41,057 nt of DNA from Gammaproteobacteria bacterium (GCA_029862005.1 JAOTYD010000029.1:1-41057), one strand, 5' to 3'; positions 8,348-17,025 are shown, numbered from the stretch's first letter. Numbers and translations: made by a program. Notes: a model not told the origin generated them from the letters alone.

Positions 8348-9259
8348 ATGATTCAGTGGTATCCGGGCCATATGCACAAGGCGAGCAAGGCGTTCACCAA
8401 GATCTTGCCACAGGTCGATCTTGTGATCGAAGTGCTCGATGCGCGCTTGCCCGGGTCCAGCGAAAACCCGATGCTGGCGGAGCTGCGGCGCGATAAGCCC
8501 TGCATCAAACTGCTCAACAAAAGTGACTTGTCGTACCCAACGCAACTCGCCGAATGGATAACTAGCCTGGAACAGCAGAATCTTGTAAAAACGCTGGTTT
8601 GCAGCCTCAGTGATAACTCTATTTTCGAGCTGCCCGGATTATGCCGTGCCCTGGTGCCGCGGCGTAACAATCGGACGTCGATGATTTATGCGATGATTGC
8701 CGGCATCCCCAATGTTGGCAAATCAACCCTGATCAACCGGTTGGCGGCTCGCCGTATCGCCAAAACCGGGAACGAAGCTGCCCTCACGCGCATGCAGCAG
8801 CGCGTTGAGATATCATCCGAACTGACGCTGATCGATACGCCTGGAATGCTGTGGCCGAATATCGAAAACGAGGCCAGCGGCTACCGCCTTGCCGCCACTG
8901 GTGCGATACGTGATACCGCGCTGGAGATTCAGGAGGTTGCGAGTTTTGTCGCCGGATTTATGCTCAAAACTTATCCCGAGCGCCTGACGCAACGTTACGG
9001 CATCGAGCCGCTGCCGCAGACCGAGATAGAATTGCTGGAAGCGATTGCACGCAACCGGGGCTGCATTATTGCCGGTGGCCGGGTAGACCTGGAAAAGGTA
9101 TCGCGGTTGTTGATCAACGAGTTGCGTAGCGGGGAACTGGGTGGAGTTTGCCTGGAAACACCCGCGGATTTTGCTGCCGAATGGGAGCAGGTTGAGATTA
9201 TTCGGGCCGAAAAGGCGGCCAAAAAAGAAGCGCGCAAAGCACTGCGCCAGAAACAGTAA
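8348..9259 (+). CDS. ylqF: Ribosome biogenesis GTPase, YlqF/RbgA family
   Basis: A circularly permuted GTPase of 303 residues. The G4 motif (NKSD, near residue 57) comes before the G1 P-loop (GIPNVGKST, about 118-126) and G3 (DTPG, about 161-164). The N-terminus IQWYPGHMHKA is the YlqF hallmark and sets the start at ATG 8348; a longer in-frame opening from 8252 would run into the divergent neighbour. In Bacillus RbgA promotes late 50S maturation, and gammaproteobacterial homologues are less well studied. The C-terminus is a basic helix rich in Lys and Arg, consistent with rRNA contact. Confidence 0.9.
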   Translation: MIQWYPGHMHKASKAFTKILPQVDLVIEVLDARLPGSSENPMLAELRRDKPCIKLLNKSDLSYPTQLAEWITSLEQQNLVKTLVCSLSDNSIFELPGLCRALVPRRNNRTSMIYAMIAGIPNVGKSTLINRLAARRIAKTGNEAALTRMQQRVEISSELTLIDTPGMLWPNIENEASGYRLAATGAIRDTALEIQEVASFVAGFMLKTYPERLTQRYGIEPLPQTEIELLEAIARNRGCIIAGGRVDLEKVSRLLINELRSGELGGVCLETPADFAAEWEQVEIIRAEKAAKKEARKALRQKQ

Positions 9260-9272
9260 GCGGGGAGATGCC

Positions 9273-9740
9273 ATGATTATTCGAAGGGCACTACTACAGG
9301 ATGCGGCAGAACTGGTGGAATTTAACATTAGCATGGCGCACGAAACCGAAGGAATTGAACTCTTACCCGAGGTCATCGGTGCCGGAGTAAAGGCGATGAT
9401 CGAAAATCCACAAATGGGCTTTTACCTGGTGGTAGAGCTTGATAATGGCATCCAGGCGTCGCTGATGGTGACCACAGAATGGAGCGACTGGCGCAACGGC
9501 AGGTTCTGGTGGATTCAGAGCGTCTACGTGCGCCCCGCGTATCGCCGCCAGGGCCTTTACCGTGAGCTGTATCAGCGCGTCAAGGAGCTCGCCGAACAGG
9601 AACCCGCGGTCTGTGGCTTCCGCCTCTACGTCGAGCATTGGAATACCGTTGCGCAAAAGACTTACGCCTCGCTGGGCATGACGGAAACCGTGTACAAGAT
9701 GTTCGAAGAACTCAAACCAGGCCTCGAATATAAAAAATAG
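9273..9740 (+). CDS. GNAT family N-acetyltransferase
   Basis: A single GNAT domain of 155 residues. It starts with IIRRALLQDAAELVEFN, and the acetyl-CoA loop is RPAYRRQGLYRELY (QxxGxY/L type), preceded by the WIQSVYVRP strand. The LYVEHWNTVAQKTYASLGM end is typical of motif B. The start at 9273 is supported by GGGGAG at 9262-9267. It begins 13 bases after the GTPase gene and is probably cotranscribed with it. The substrate is unknown. Confidence 0.88.
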   Translation: MIIRRALLQDAAELVEFNISMAHETEGIELLPEVIGAGVKAMIENPQMGFYLVVELDNGIQASLMVTTEWSDWRNGRFWWIQSVYVRPAYRRQGLYRELYQRVKELAEQEPAVCGFRLYVEHWNTVAQKTYASLGMTETVYKMFEELKPGLEYKK

Positions 9741-9772
9741 TTACGCAAGCATCATTACAGTCCGACGTTATT

Positions 9773-9786
9773 CCCGCTTGCGCGGG
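9773..9786. repeat. CCCGC-TTGC-GCGGG hairpin, possible dispersed palindromic repeat unit
   Basis: A perfect 5-bp GC stem with a four-base loop lies between the GNAT gene and the thiamine operon, set in 'TTATTCCCGCTTGCGCGGGTA'-like context. It lacks a T-run, so it is not a clear intrinsic terminator. The core resembles the short 'ATTCCCGC..GCGGGAAT' units scattered in many proteobacterial intergenic regions. Partial look-alikes occur at 7547-7557 and 33497-33506. Confidence 0.4.
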
Positions 9787-9806
9787 TATGGCACTAATAA
9801 TATAGT
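9778..9806 (+). promoter_or_regulatory. Predicted sigma-70 promoter of the thiamine operon
   Basis: TTGCGC at 9778-9783 and TATAGT at 9801-9806 (5 of 6 to TATAAT) are 17 bases apart. The predicted start near 9813 falls just before the first stem of the TPP riboswitch at 9815, as expected for a riboswitch leader. The -35 box lies inside the loop and 3' arm of the 9773-9786 hairpin. Confidence 0.5.
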
Positions 9807-9814
9807 CATCATTC

Positions 9815-9904
9815 CTCAACGGGGTGCTCTAGCGAGCTGAGAGGTGTTGTTTCGACACCAACTCGATGAACCTGATCCAGTTAATACTGGCGTAGGGATG
9901 TGAG
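9815..9904 (+). ncRNA. TPP riboswitch (THI element)
   Basis: The aptamer consensus is clear. GGGGTGCTC at 9821-9829 and the conserved CTGAGAGG at 9837-9844 form the pyrimidine-sensor side. The variable P3 stem GGTGTTG..CGACACC follows, then GATGAACCTGATCCAGTTAA at 9866-9885, and CTGGCGTAGGGATG at 9887-9900 closes the pyrophosphate side. P1 can form from CTCA (9815-9818) with TGAG (9901-9904). It precedes thiB by about 57 bases. On binding TPP it would lower expression of the transport operon. I see no T-run after it, so translational control of thiB is more likely than termination. Confidence 0.95.
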
Positions 9905-9961
9905 CGTACTAAAGCTGGTTCCCATCTCTCCGTTTTAACGTTCAGCTAAATGGAGATTATT

Positions 9962-10963
9962 ATGTGTTCAATTACAAGATGCCTCGGCAGCATCCTGTTG
10001 CTGTCGTCTTTTGCACTACAGGCTGCAACACCCAAACTGGTAGTGTATACCTATGATTCGTTTACCAGCGACTGGGGGCCAGGACCCCAGATCAAAACAG
10101 CGTTCGAAGCCCAATGCGATTGCAGTCTCGAATTAGTGGGCCTGGAAGACGGGGTATCGATGCTCAATCGGCTTAAGCTTGAAGGCAAAAACACGAGGGC
10201 CGATATTTTACTCGGAATCGACACCAGCTTGACCGCAGATGCGCGCGCTAGTGGTCTGTTTGAGGCCCATGGCATTGCCTTTGAAAACTCGACGCTACCG
10301 GAACCATGGCTGAGTGATTTATTTTTACCCTATGACTACGGCTATTTTGCTTTTATCTACAACCGCGAAAAACTGGCTAATCCGCCATCGAGTTTGCGAC
10401 AACTGATCGAGGCAGAGCAGGGGCCCAGTATCCTGGTACAGGACCCGCGAACGTCGACCCCGGGCCTGGGTTTGCTGCTATGGATAAAGAAGGTTTACGG
10501 CGACGAGGCTGACGAGGCCTGGGCCCGGTTATCAAGGCGCATTGTTACCGTGAGCAAGGGCTGGAGTGAAGCCTATGGCCTGTTTTTAAAAGGCGAGGCC
10601 GACATGGTGCTCAGTTATACCACGTCCCCGGCTTATCACATCATCGCCGAGAACGACACGCGGTATGCAGCCGCGCAATTTAGCGAGGGTCACTACCAGC
10701 AGATCGAGGTCGCCGGCCTCGTGCAAAGCAGCCAGCAAAAGAAACTGGCGCGGGACTTTCTCGAATTTATGCTGAGCGAGAAATTCCAGGCGATTATCCC
10801 GACGACTAACTGGATGTATCCCGCGGCCTTGTCGAGCGATCGATTACCACCGGACTTCGGGCAGTTAATCGACCCATCTCCCGCGCTGTTGCTGGATGAC
10901 CAGCTGGTTGCGAGCGAGCGTAAAAGATGGGTGGATGAATGGCTTGAGGTCATGTCGCGCTAG
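9962..10963 (+). CDS. thiB: Thiamine ABC transporter, periplasmic binding protein
   Basis: The solute-binding protein that captures thiamine and its phosphates in the periplasm. It has a signal peptide (about residues 1-22, hydrophobic LGSILLLSSFALQA), followed by KLVVYTYDSFTSDWGPGPQI, typical of ThiB. The start is ATG 9962, with GGAG at 9952-9955 at correct spacing; an in-frame ATG at 9950 overlaps that Shine-Dalgarno and is less likely. The protein has 333 residues. It is the first gene after the TPP riboswitch, and thiP follows 4 bases later. Confidence 0.94.
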   Translation: MCSITRCLGSILLLSSFALQAATPKLVVYTYDSFTSDWGPGPQIKTAFEAQCDCSLELVGLEDGVSMLNRLKLEGKNTRADILLGIDTSLTADARASGLFEAHGIAFENSTLPEPWLSDLFLPYDYGYFAFIYNREKLANPPSSLRQLIEAEQGPSILVQDPRTSTPGLGLLLWIKKVYGDEADEAWARLSRRIVTVSKGWSEAYGLFLKGEADMVLSYTTSPAYHIIAENDTRYAAAQFSEGHYQQIEVAGLVQSSQQKKLARDFLEFMLSEKFQAIIPTTNWMYPAALSSDRLPPDFGQLIDPSPALLLDDQLVASERKRWVDEWLEVMSR

Positions 10964-10967
10964 ACTG

Positions 10968-12542
10968 ATGACCCCGGTAAATCCACGTGCAATACCGGCA
11001 GGCATCGTGCTGGTAATGCTCGGGCTGATCATATTGGCGCCGTTGATCAGTCTGGTAAACCTCAGTGGACTGCCGGGTTACGAGTCCGGCGACCTGCAGT
11101 TCTGGCATAGCAGATATATTCGACGGGTTTTATGGTTCAGTCTCTGGCAGGCGAGCCTTTCGACACTATTAAGTGTATTACCGGCAATCCTGGTTGCACG
11201 TGCCTTTGCACTGCAACCGAGTTTCCCGATGCGCGCCCTGTTACTTCGACTCTTCGCGTTACCACTGGTCGTGCCCGCGGTGGTTGCCGTGATGGGAGTG
11301 GTTTCCGTTTATGGCAGCGATGGCTGGGTATCGCTCGGCGGGTCGCTGTACGGGCTGAACGGCATATTGCTGGCGCATGTTTTCTTCAATCTGCCGCTCG
11401 CGGTGCGGTTGCTGTTACCACAATGGCAGACGATTCCCGAGCACCACTGGCAGCTTGGCGAGCAGCTCGGTATGAGTGCGTGGCAACGCTGGCGTTTGCT
11501 TGAATGGCCAGCCCTGCGCGAAGCATTACCGGGGATTATGCTGCTGGTATTCATGTTGTGCCTGACCAGCTTTGCAGTGGTATTAACGCTGGGTGGCGGT
11601 CCAAAAAGCACGACCCTGGAAGTCGCGATTTACCAGTCACTGCGTTTTGATTTTAATCCTGCCAGGGCCGTTGTGCTGGCACTGCTGCAGCTCCTGGTAT
11701 GCATGCTGGTAGCCATTGCCACGCTAAAACTGCAACGTTTGCCCGAAGTTGAAATCGCGCTGAATTCCGGGGCGCGGATGAACCGCATTATGCATAATCC
11801 GCTCAACGTGGCACTAATACTGGTGGCAGCGGTTTACGTCGGTTTACCGCTGTTGTCGATGTTAGTCGATGCCTTTACAGGACCGGTTGTGCAGGTTATC
11901 GCCAGTCATTATCTGTGGCTGGCAATTGGCAAGACGCTGCTTATCGGTTTATCGACGGCGTTACTGTCGGTCTGCGCAGGCTGGTTTCTGCTGCAATATA
12001 ACGCGAGCCTCGCTCATGCGGGACAAACGGGCCGGGCAAAGTTGGTCGATCTTGCCGGATCGATCGTTTACGTGGTGCCGCCACTTGTCATCGGTACCGG
12101 GATATTCGTGCTGTTATCATCGCGGGTTGATGTCTTTAAATGGGTCTACCCGATTGTGATCATAATCAACGCATTGATGGGACTGCCGTTCGTCATTCGC
12201 AGCCTGGGCGCGACACTGCGACAAAATTATGCCCGCTACGATTACCTTTGTCAGAGTCTGGGTTTGCAGGGTTGGAACCGGTTTCGTTATCTCGAATGGC
12301 CGCTAAGTCGCCGCTCGCTGGGATTGGCTGCTGCTCTGGTCGCGGCACTTGCGATGGGCGACCTCGGCGTCATTGCGTTGTTTGGTACTCCCGAAACCGC
12401 AACCCTGCCACTGGTCATATATCAACAGCTCGGCGCCTATCGGATCCCGGATGCAACAGTGACCGCGCTGGTACTGCTGTGCCTGTGCCTCGGCGTTTTC
12501 TGGCTGCTGGAACGGGGTATTGGCGGGAAACCCGATGCTTGA
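10968..12542 (+). CDS. thiP: Thiamine ABC transporter permease
   Basis: A 524-residue inner-membrane permease made of two homologous halves fused in one chain, about six membrane helices each, as in E. coli ThiP. The two cytoplasmic EAA-type loops that dock on ThiQ are visible: EQLGMSAWQRWRLLEWPALR at about 163-182 and the matching QSLGLQGWNRFRYLEWPLSR at about 425-444. The start ATG 10968 lies 4 bases after the thiB stop; longer in-frame openings overlap thiB. The 3' end overlaps thiQ by 8 bases. Confidence 0.92.
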   Translation: MTPVNPRAIPAGIVLVMLGLIILAPLISLVNLSGLPGYESGDLQFWHSRYIRRVLWFSLWQASLSTLLSVLPAILVARAFALQPSFPMRALLLRLFALPLVVPAVVAVMGVVSVYGSDGWVSLGGSLYGLNGILLAHVFFNLPLAVRLLLPQWQTIPEHHWQLGEQLGMSAWQRWRLLEWPALREALPGIMLLVFMLCLTSFAVVLTLGGGPKSTTLEVAIYQSLRFDFNPARAVVLALLQLLVCMLVAIATLKLQRLPEVEIALNSGARMNRIMHNPLNVALILVAAVYVGLPLLSMLVDAFTGPVVQVIASHYLWLAIGKTLLIGLSTALLSVCAGWFLLQYNASLAHAGQTGRAKLVDLAGSIVYVVPPLVIGTGIFVLLSSRVDVFKWVYPIVIIINALMGLPFVIRSLGATLRQNYARYDYLCQSLGLQGWNRFRYLEWPLSRRSLGLAAALVAALAMGDLGVIALFGTPETATLPLVIYQQLGAYRIPDATVTALVLLCLCLGVFWLLERGIGGKPDA

Positions 12543-13245
12543 AATCAGGCAACTGGCGTTTCGTTACGCGGGTGAACATTCATCGCCCATGTATTTCGAT
12601 CTGAAGGTCGAACCGGGTGAAGTATTAAGCCTGATCGGCCCGAGTGGCTCCGGTAAATCGACGCTGCTGGCGCTTATCGCCGGTTTCCTGGCACCGGGTT
12701 CAGGGCGGATTCTGCTCGATGATGAGGGCATTGAAAAGCTGCCCGTGGCATCGCGCCCGGTGTCAATTGTTTTTCAACAGCACAACCTGTTCCCGCACCT
12801 CGATGTCTTTACCAATGTCGCACTGGGAATCAACACCTCTTTGCGTTTGGCACCGCAACAGGTCAGCGAGGCAAATGCAGCCATCGCGCGACTCGGACTT
12901 GGCGGGCTGCAATTGCGCAAACCTGGTGAACTCTCGGGTGGGCAGCGGCAGCGTGTTGCGCTGGCGCGGGCCCTGGTGCGCAGGCGTAAAATCTTGCTGC
13001 TCGATGAAGCTTTCGCGGCACTCGGTCCGGCGCTACGGGCTGAATTGATAGAGCTGGTCAAAAACCTGGTTGATGAATGTAAAATGGTGGCAATGCTGGT
13101 CAGTCACCAGCCCCGTGATGCGTTGATTGCATCGGCACGGACTGCTTTTATCTGCAATGGTAAAGTTGCTGCTGTAGAACCGACGTTGACATTACTCGAA
13201 CAATCCGAGCTGCCGGAAGTACGCGATTACCTGGGGGCGCCGTGA
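12535..13245 (+). CDS. thiQ: Thiamine ABC transporter ATP-binding protein
   Basis: A 236-residue ABC ATPase energising ThiBP. Walker A is GPSGSGKST (about 35-43), the Q-loop is in VFQQHNLFPHL, the signature is LSGGQRQRV (about 132-140), Walker B is ILLLDEAF and the switch His is in LVSHQ. Two departures are visible: DEAF instead of the usual DEPF after Walker B, and AALGPALR where the D-loop normally reads SALD, so the D-loop Asp is Gly. All ATP-contacting residues are intact, so I expect it to work. It overlaps thiP by 8 bases and the kinase gene by 4. Confidence 0.92.
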   Translation: MLEIRQLAFRYAGEHSSPMYFDLKVEPGEVLSLIGPSGSGKSTLLALIAGFLAPGSGRILLDDEGIEKLPVASRPVSIVFQQHNLFPHLDVFTNVALGINTSLRLAPQQVSEANAAIARLGLGGLQLRKPGELSGGQRQRVALARALVRRRKILLLDEAFAALGPALRAELIELVKNLVDECKMVAMLVSHQPRDALIASARTAFICNGKVAAVEPTLTLLEQSELPEVRDYLGAP

Positions 13246-14033
13246 GTCAGGCCGAAATTGAAAAGGTATTCTCATGCTTGCCGCTGTTGAAGGACTTCGC
13301 ACCCGAAGATTTCGAGATAACGCCGTTAGCGGGCTTGACCAACCATAATTTTAGACTTCAAAATCCGGCACACGACTGGGTATTGCGAATTCCGAAATCC
13401 AAAACCAATCGATATATCGATCGTGGCGCCGAAGCCCACAACCAGTCGCTGGCATTCGATCTTGGCATCGCGCCACAAGCAAGTTGGCGAGACAGTGCGG
13501 GCATTACGCTAACGCCGACGCTGAATTCAAGTCGCGCACTGCGCGCCGCCGATTTTGATAGCGATAAATTGTTGTCAGCGATTCTTGCGCCGATACAGCG
13601 CCTGCATCGTAGCCAGCTTCGATTTCGCGGTAAGGTAGATCTGAATGACCTGTTGCACCGGTTTTACGAAATATTGGGCCAGGCGGAACAGCAGAGCCTG
13701 TGGCCGCGAATGCGGCAAGCCGAGCGCGTACTATCGTTACTCGAGGCCCGCGACAGCTCTTATGTTGCCTCGCATAACGACCTGGTGCTCGATAACCTGT
13801 TGCTGGACAATAAACGGATATGGTTAATCGACTGGGAGTTCTCGGCAATGGCATCGCCTTACTGGGACCTGGCGACAATTTGCAACGCGGCAAACCTTGG
13901 CCTCGAACAAAGTCAGCGATTGTTGCGCACCTATTGTGCGGGGGCGCGCCCGATGGATGAGTCGGTATTATTTGATTATCGAGGATTACAGAGGTTGCTC
14001 AGTGATTGCTGGATGGCCGCATTTGCGGATTGA
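13242..14033 (+). CDS. Choline/thiamine kinase-family phosphotransferase, probable thiamine kinase
   Basis: A 263-residue aminoglycoside/choline-kinase fold protein. Visible elements are ITPLAGLTNHNFRLQ (nucleotide loop), the WVLRIPKSK lysine strand, the catalytic loop SHNDLVLDNLLL (Asp base and Asn) and the metal-binding IDWEF. The start GTG overlaps the thiQ stop as GTGA, which implies translational coupling. From the fold and its place in a TPP-riboswitch operon I infer that it phosphorylates imported thiamine, like ThiK. Sequence alone does not exclude choline or another alcohol as substrate. Confidence 0.75.
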   Translation: MSQAEIEKVFSCLPLLKDFAPEDFEITPLAGLTNHNFRLQNPAHDWVLRIPKSKTNRYIDRGAEAHNQSLAFDLGIAPQASWRDSAGITLTPTLNSSRALRAADFDSDKLLSAILAPIQRLHRSQLRFRGKVDLNDLLHRFYEILGQAEQQSLWPRMRQAERVLSLLEARDSSYVASHNDLVLDNLLLDNKRIWLIDWEFSAMASPYWDLATICNAANLGLEQSQRLLRTYCAGARPMDESVLFDYRGLQRLLSDCWMAAFAD

Positions 14034-14044
14034 GTAGATTCGCA

Positions 14045-14923
14045 ATGGTTACCCATTCAGCAAGCCTGTACCTTGCCGCGGTGTTGATCTGGGGCTCCAC
14101 CTGGTTTGCGATAACATTTCAACTCGGAACGGTTGCTGCTGAAATCTCACTGGTTTACCGCTTTGGCCTGGCAGCGATAATCCTGCTGTTATTCTGTTTG
14201 TTCACGCGGCGCAAGTTACGCTTCACGGTGAGCGAGCATGGTTTTATTGCACTGCAGGGGTTGTTTCTATTCTCGAGTAATTACCTCGTATTTTACTGGG
14301 CGACATCGCTGCTGACCTCCGGCATTGTTGCGCTGCTGTTTTCCACGGTTATTTTGATGAACATCGTCAACGGTGCCGTTTTCATGGGCAGTCCGGTCCG
14401 ACCGCGCGTCATGCTGGGCGCCTGTATTGGTATTGGTGGTATCGCAGCAATTTTCTGGTCCGAAGTCAGTTCGGTCGAAAATATTGCCGATACCTGGCGT
14501 GGGTTGTGGATGTGCCTGATCGCGACCTTCTTTGCCTCGATAGGCAATATTATTTCAGCGCGAAATCAGAAATCCGGTATACCGGTAGTGCAGACAAATG
14601 CCTGGGGCATGGCCTACGGCACGATGATCATGATCGTTTTCGCGTTGTTCAGTCGCGCCACGTTTAACTATGACCCCACTTTGAGTTACAGCCTCTCGCT
14701 GATTTATCTTGCGGTTTTCGGTTCGATCCTGGCGTTCGGATCATACCTTACGCTGGTCGGACGAATCGGAGCCGACAAGGCGGCCTATGCCGCGGTTTTA
14801 TTTCCGGTCATCGCGCTGGGTCTGTCAACGCTGTTTGAAAATTACATCTGGACTTTGCAGGCGCTGCTGGGTTTCGCCATGGTGCTGCTTGGTAACTATA
14901 TTGTGCTCTCACGGCAAAGTTAA
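14045..14923 (+). CDS. EamA-type (DMT superfamily) transporter
   Basis: A 292-residue protein with about ten hydrophobic helices in two EamA repeats. The first starts at ASLYLAAVLIWGSTWFAI, and the second ends at FENYIWTLQALLGFAMVLLG. The start is ATG 14045, 11 bases after the kinase gene, so it is probably the last gene of the thiamine operon. Its substrate is unknown; position suggests, but does not prove, a link to thiamine or its precursors. Its stop overlaps the convergent 700-residue gene by 4 bases (TTAA). Confidence 0.85.
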   Translation: MVTHSASLYLAAVLIWGSTWFAITFQLGTVAAEISLVYRFGLAAIILLLFCLFTRRKLRFTVSEHGFIALQGLFLFSSNYLVFYWATSLLTSGIVALLFSTVILMNIVNGAVFMGSPVRPRVMLGACIGIGGIAAIFWSEVSSVENIADTWRGLWMCLIATFFASIGNIISARNQKSGIPVVQTNAWGMAYGTMIMIVFALFSRATFNYDPTLSYSLSLIYLAVFGSILAFGSYLTLVGRIGADKAAYAAVLFPVIALGLSTLFENYIWTLQALLGFAMVLLGNYIVLSRQS

Positions 14924-17022
14924 ATCCGTGCCAGCGGGTCTCCGAGTAGATTGGAAACGTTCGGCACCTGTTCCAGTGCCCATTTCAATTGATCGCGCGA
15001 GGCCGAGCCTAGCTGGCCCGGCGCGACGCGGTTCGACAGCGGTATCCCAGCTTCGAGATCGAGCAATTGTTGCTCCAGTATGGTATGGAAAATAATACGG
15101 TGGGCCTCGCTGAGGTTTTCCAGCGTGATCTGCATGTTATCGATTTCTGCACTGATTGCGGTGTAGCGCGCCGGCGTTGAGCGTGCGCGCAGACGATGCT
15201 TGATCGCCAGTACGCGTGCCGTCGAAAACAACGGCATGATGCCCCCCATTTTCAAATCCATGCGGCCATTGTCGAGTTTGAAGCGACCAAATAGTCCCAG
15301 TGGCGGCGAATTCTTGCAGGCGTTGATCGACATCAGCTTGATAAACAGTTTCGATTCGCTGCCCAGTTTAAAAGCATTGTCGAGGACGGCATCGGCAAGC
15401 CCGGTATCGCCATGTACGCCGACCGCGTCGAAAAAAATATCACACTTCAGGATATCCTCGGGATTCTGGCGCCGTATCCAGGTTTGCAGCATGTCATGCC
15501 AGCCCGACAGCGATAGCCGCCAGTCGGGATTGCTCGCCATGACTTTTCCCTGGCAGTAGGGTACGCCCGCAGCATCGAGCATATCGGATACCTTGCGACC
15601 AAGTTCGGCAAACCACTGATCTTCAGGTCCGCCAGGTCCGCCCTCGGCGAATACGATGGCATTGTCCTGGTCCATCGCCAACAGGCTTTCTCCGCGACCG
15701 CCAGACCCGAGCACCAGCATGGCGTAGGGGCAGGGTGGCGGGGTCGACATTTCTCGCTCGGCCAGGATGCAGGCCTGGCGCGTCAGTGCACAGAGTTCGC
15801 GCGAAATCACTGCGGCCACGTCGCGGACGTCGACATCCTCTGCAACCAGGCTCTTGGCGACCAGTGCGATATTGCCCCATACGGCGGACATTTGCCCGGT
15901 ACTATCGGCAGCGTCGATGTCGTCTCCCAGCAGTACCGCGTCATCGGCACGTTGGCGCAACAGGTCACGTGCCGACAGCGCGCCGATAATATTGCCATGG
16001 TTATCGTGTACTCCAAGGTGACGGACGTGCATGCGTTTCATGCGCGCGATGGCGCGGTAAACGAAGGCATCGGCAGACAGGCTTGCCAGTGGATAAACCG
16101 CAATATCACTGACCGGAAGTTCGAAAGCGGCAGCGCCAAGTTCACGAAACTTGCGCAGTAAATCCCGCTCGGTCACGATGCCCAACTTGTCACCGGTTTT
16201 CGCAGGATGTACGTAGACGGAGCTGACCTCTCGGTCGATCAGGGTCGCCAGCGCTTCGCGCAGGCTGATGCCGTGGTCAACGATCAGGGGCGGGCTGTTC
16301 ATCAGGTCGCGCAGGCGATGCCGGTAGGGAAAGCTGTCGATTCGGGCCAATGCGGTGCGCGTGCTTTTCGCTTGCTGGATATCGAGCCAGCCGATCTGGG
16401 CCTCGCGAGTACTGGCCTCGCTGAAGCGTTCACAGGCTCTTTCGAGTTCGGCCAGCGTGCGAATCCCGCGCTCGCGTAGTCTCGGGATCAGTGCGACAAA
16501 AATTTCGGCGGTTGCAATCGCGTCACCCAGTGCGCTGTGACGGTTCCTGGTTTCAACGCCAATCCAGCCGGCTATAGTGTCGAGTGAAAAATCGGGCAGG
16601 TTGGGAGAGAGTAGATTGACCAGGAAACGTACGTCCAGACAACGTGGTGCAGACCATTCGAGCCCGGCAATTTCGGTTTCACGTTTCAGCATCGCCAGGT
16701 CAAAGCCGGTCGCATACCCGACCAGGACTGAATCACCGCGCCATTCGTCAAATGCCCTGACCACCTCGCTGAAGCCACTGGCATCAGATACATCAGCGTC
16801 GCTGATACCGTGAATGGCCTGGCTTTCGGGTGGAATCGGCACCCCGGGATTGATCAGTTGCTGGAAATTCTGGGTCTCGTCGACCTCGCCATGCACAATA
16901 CGCACCGCGCCGAGTTGAATCATACGCGCGCTGCTGGTATCCAGGCCGGTGGTCTCGCTGTCGAAGGCGAGCGCATCCAGCGATAATAATGGGATCGACG
17001 CAGGATTATGCTGCTTCGCCAT
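14920..17022 (-). CDS. DEDDh exonuclease - CBS pair - DUF294 nucleotidyltransferase fusion
   Basis: A 700-residue multidomain protein. Residues about 12-185 form a DnaQ-like 3'-5' exonuclease with Asp21, Glu23, Asp108, His162 and Asp167 (DEDDh). Residues about 236-358 are a CBS pair (VDHGISLREALATL, GIVTERDLLR, GALSARDLL), which usually senses adenine nucleotides. Residues about 432-505 are a DUF294 putative nucleotidyltransferase with LVLGSGGRGE and MDQDNAIV (G-S and D-x-D metal motif), followed by the DUF294 C-terminal helical domain. All catalytic motifs are present. It starts 3 bases after the SDR stop, so the two are cotranscribed. DUF294-CBS proteins are common, and N-terminal exonuclease fusions occur in some Proteobacteria. 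The pathway is unknown. Confidence 0.85.
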   Translation of the reverse strand: MAKQHNPASIPLLSLDALAFDSETTGLDTSSARMIQLGAVRIVHGEVDETQNFQQLINPGVPIPPESQAIHGISDADVSDASGFSEVVRAFDEWRGDSVLVGYATGFDLAMLKRETEIAGLEWSAPRCLDVRFLVNLLSPNLPDFSLDTIAGWIGVETRNRHSALGDAIATAEIFVALIPRLRERGIRTLAELERACERFSEASTREAQIGWLDIQQAKSTRTALARIDSFPYRHRLRDLMNSPPLIVDHGISLREALATLIDREVSSVYVHPAKTGDKLGIVTERDLLRKFRELGAAAFELPVSDIAVYPLASLSADAFVYRAIARMKRMHVRHLGVHDNHGNIIGALSARDLLRQRADDAVLLGDDIDAADSTGQMSAVWGNIALVAKSLVAEDVDVRDVAAVISRELCALTRQACILAEREMSTPPPCPYAMLVLGSGGRGESLLAMDQDNAIVFAEGGPGGPEDQWFAELGRKVSDMLDAAGVPYCQGKVMASNPDWRLSLSGWHDMLQTWIRRQNPEDILKCDIFFDAVGVHGDTGLADAVLDNAFKLGSESKLFIKLMSINACKNSPPLGLFGRFKLDNGRMDLKMGGIMPLFSTARVLAIKHRLRARSTPARYTAISAEIDNMQITLENLSEAHRIIFHTILEQQLLDLEAGIPLSNRVAPGQLGSASRDQLKWALEQVPNVSNLLGDPLARI

Positions 17023-17025
17023 GTA

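Noticed and set aside
8813-9376. 187-codon frame opposite the RbgA-like GTPase gene
   Set aside because: Antisense to a clear GTPase and low-complexity in composition; not a gene.
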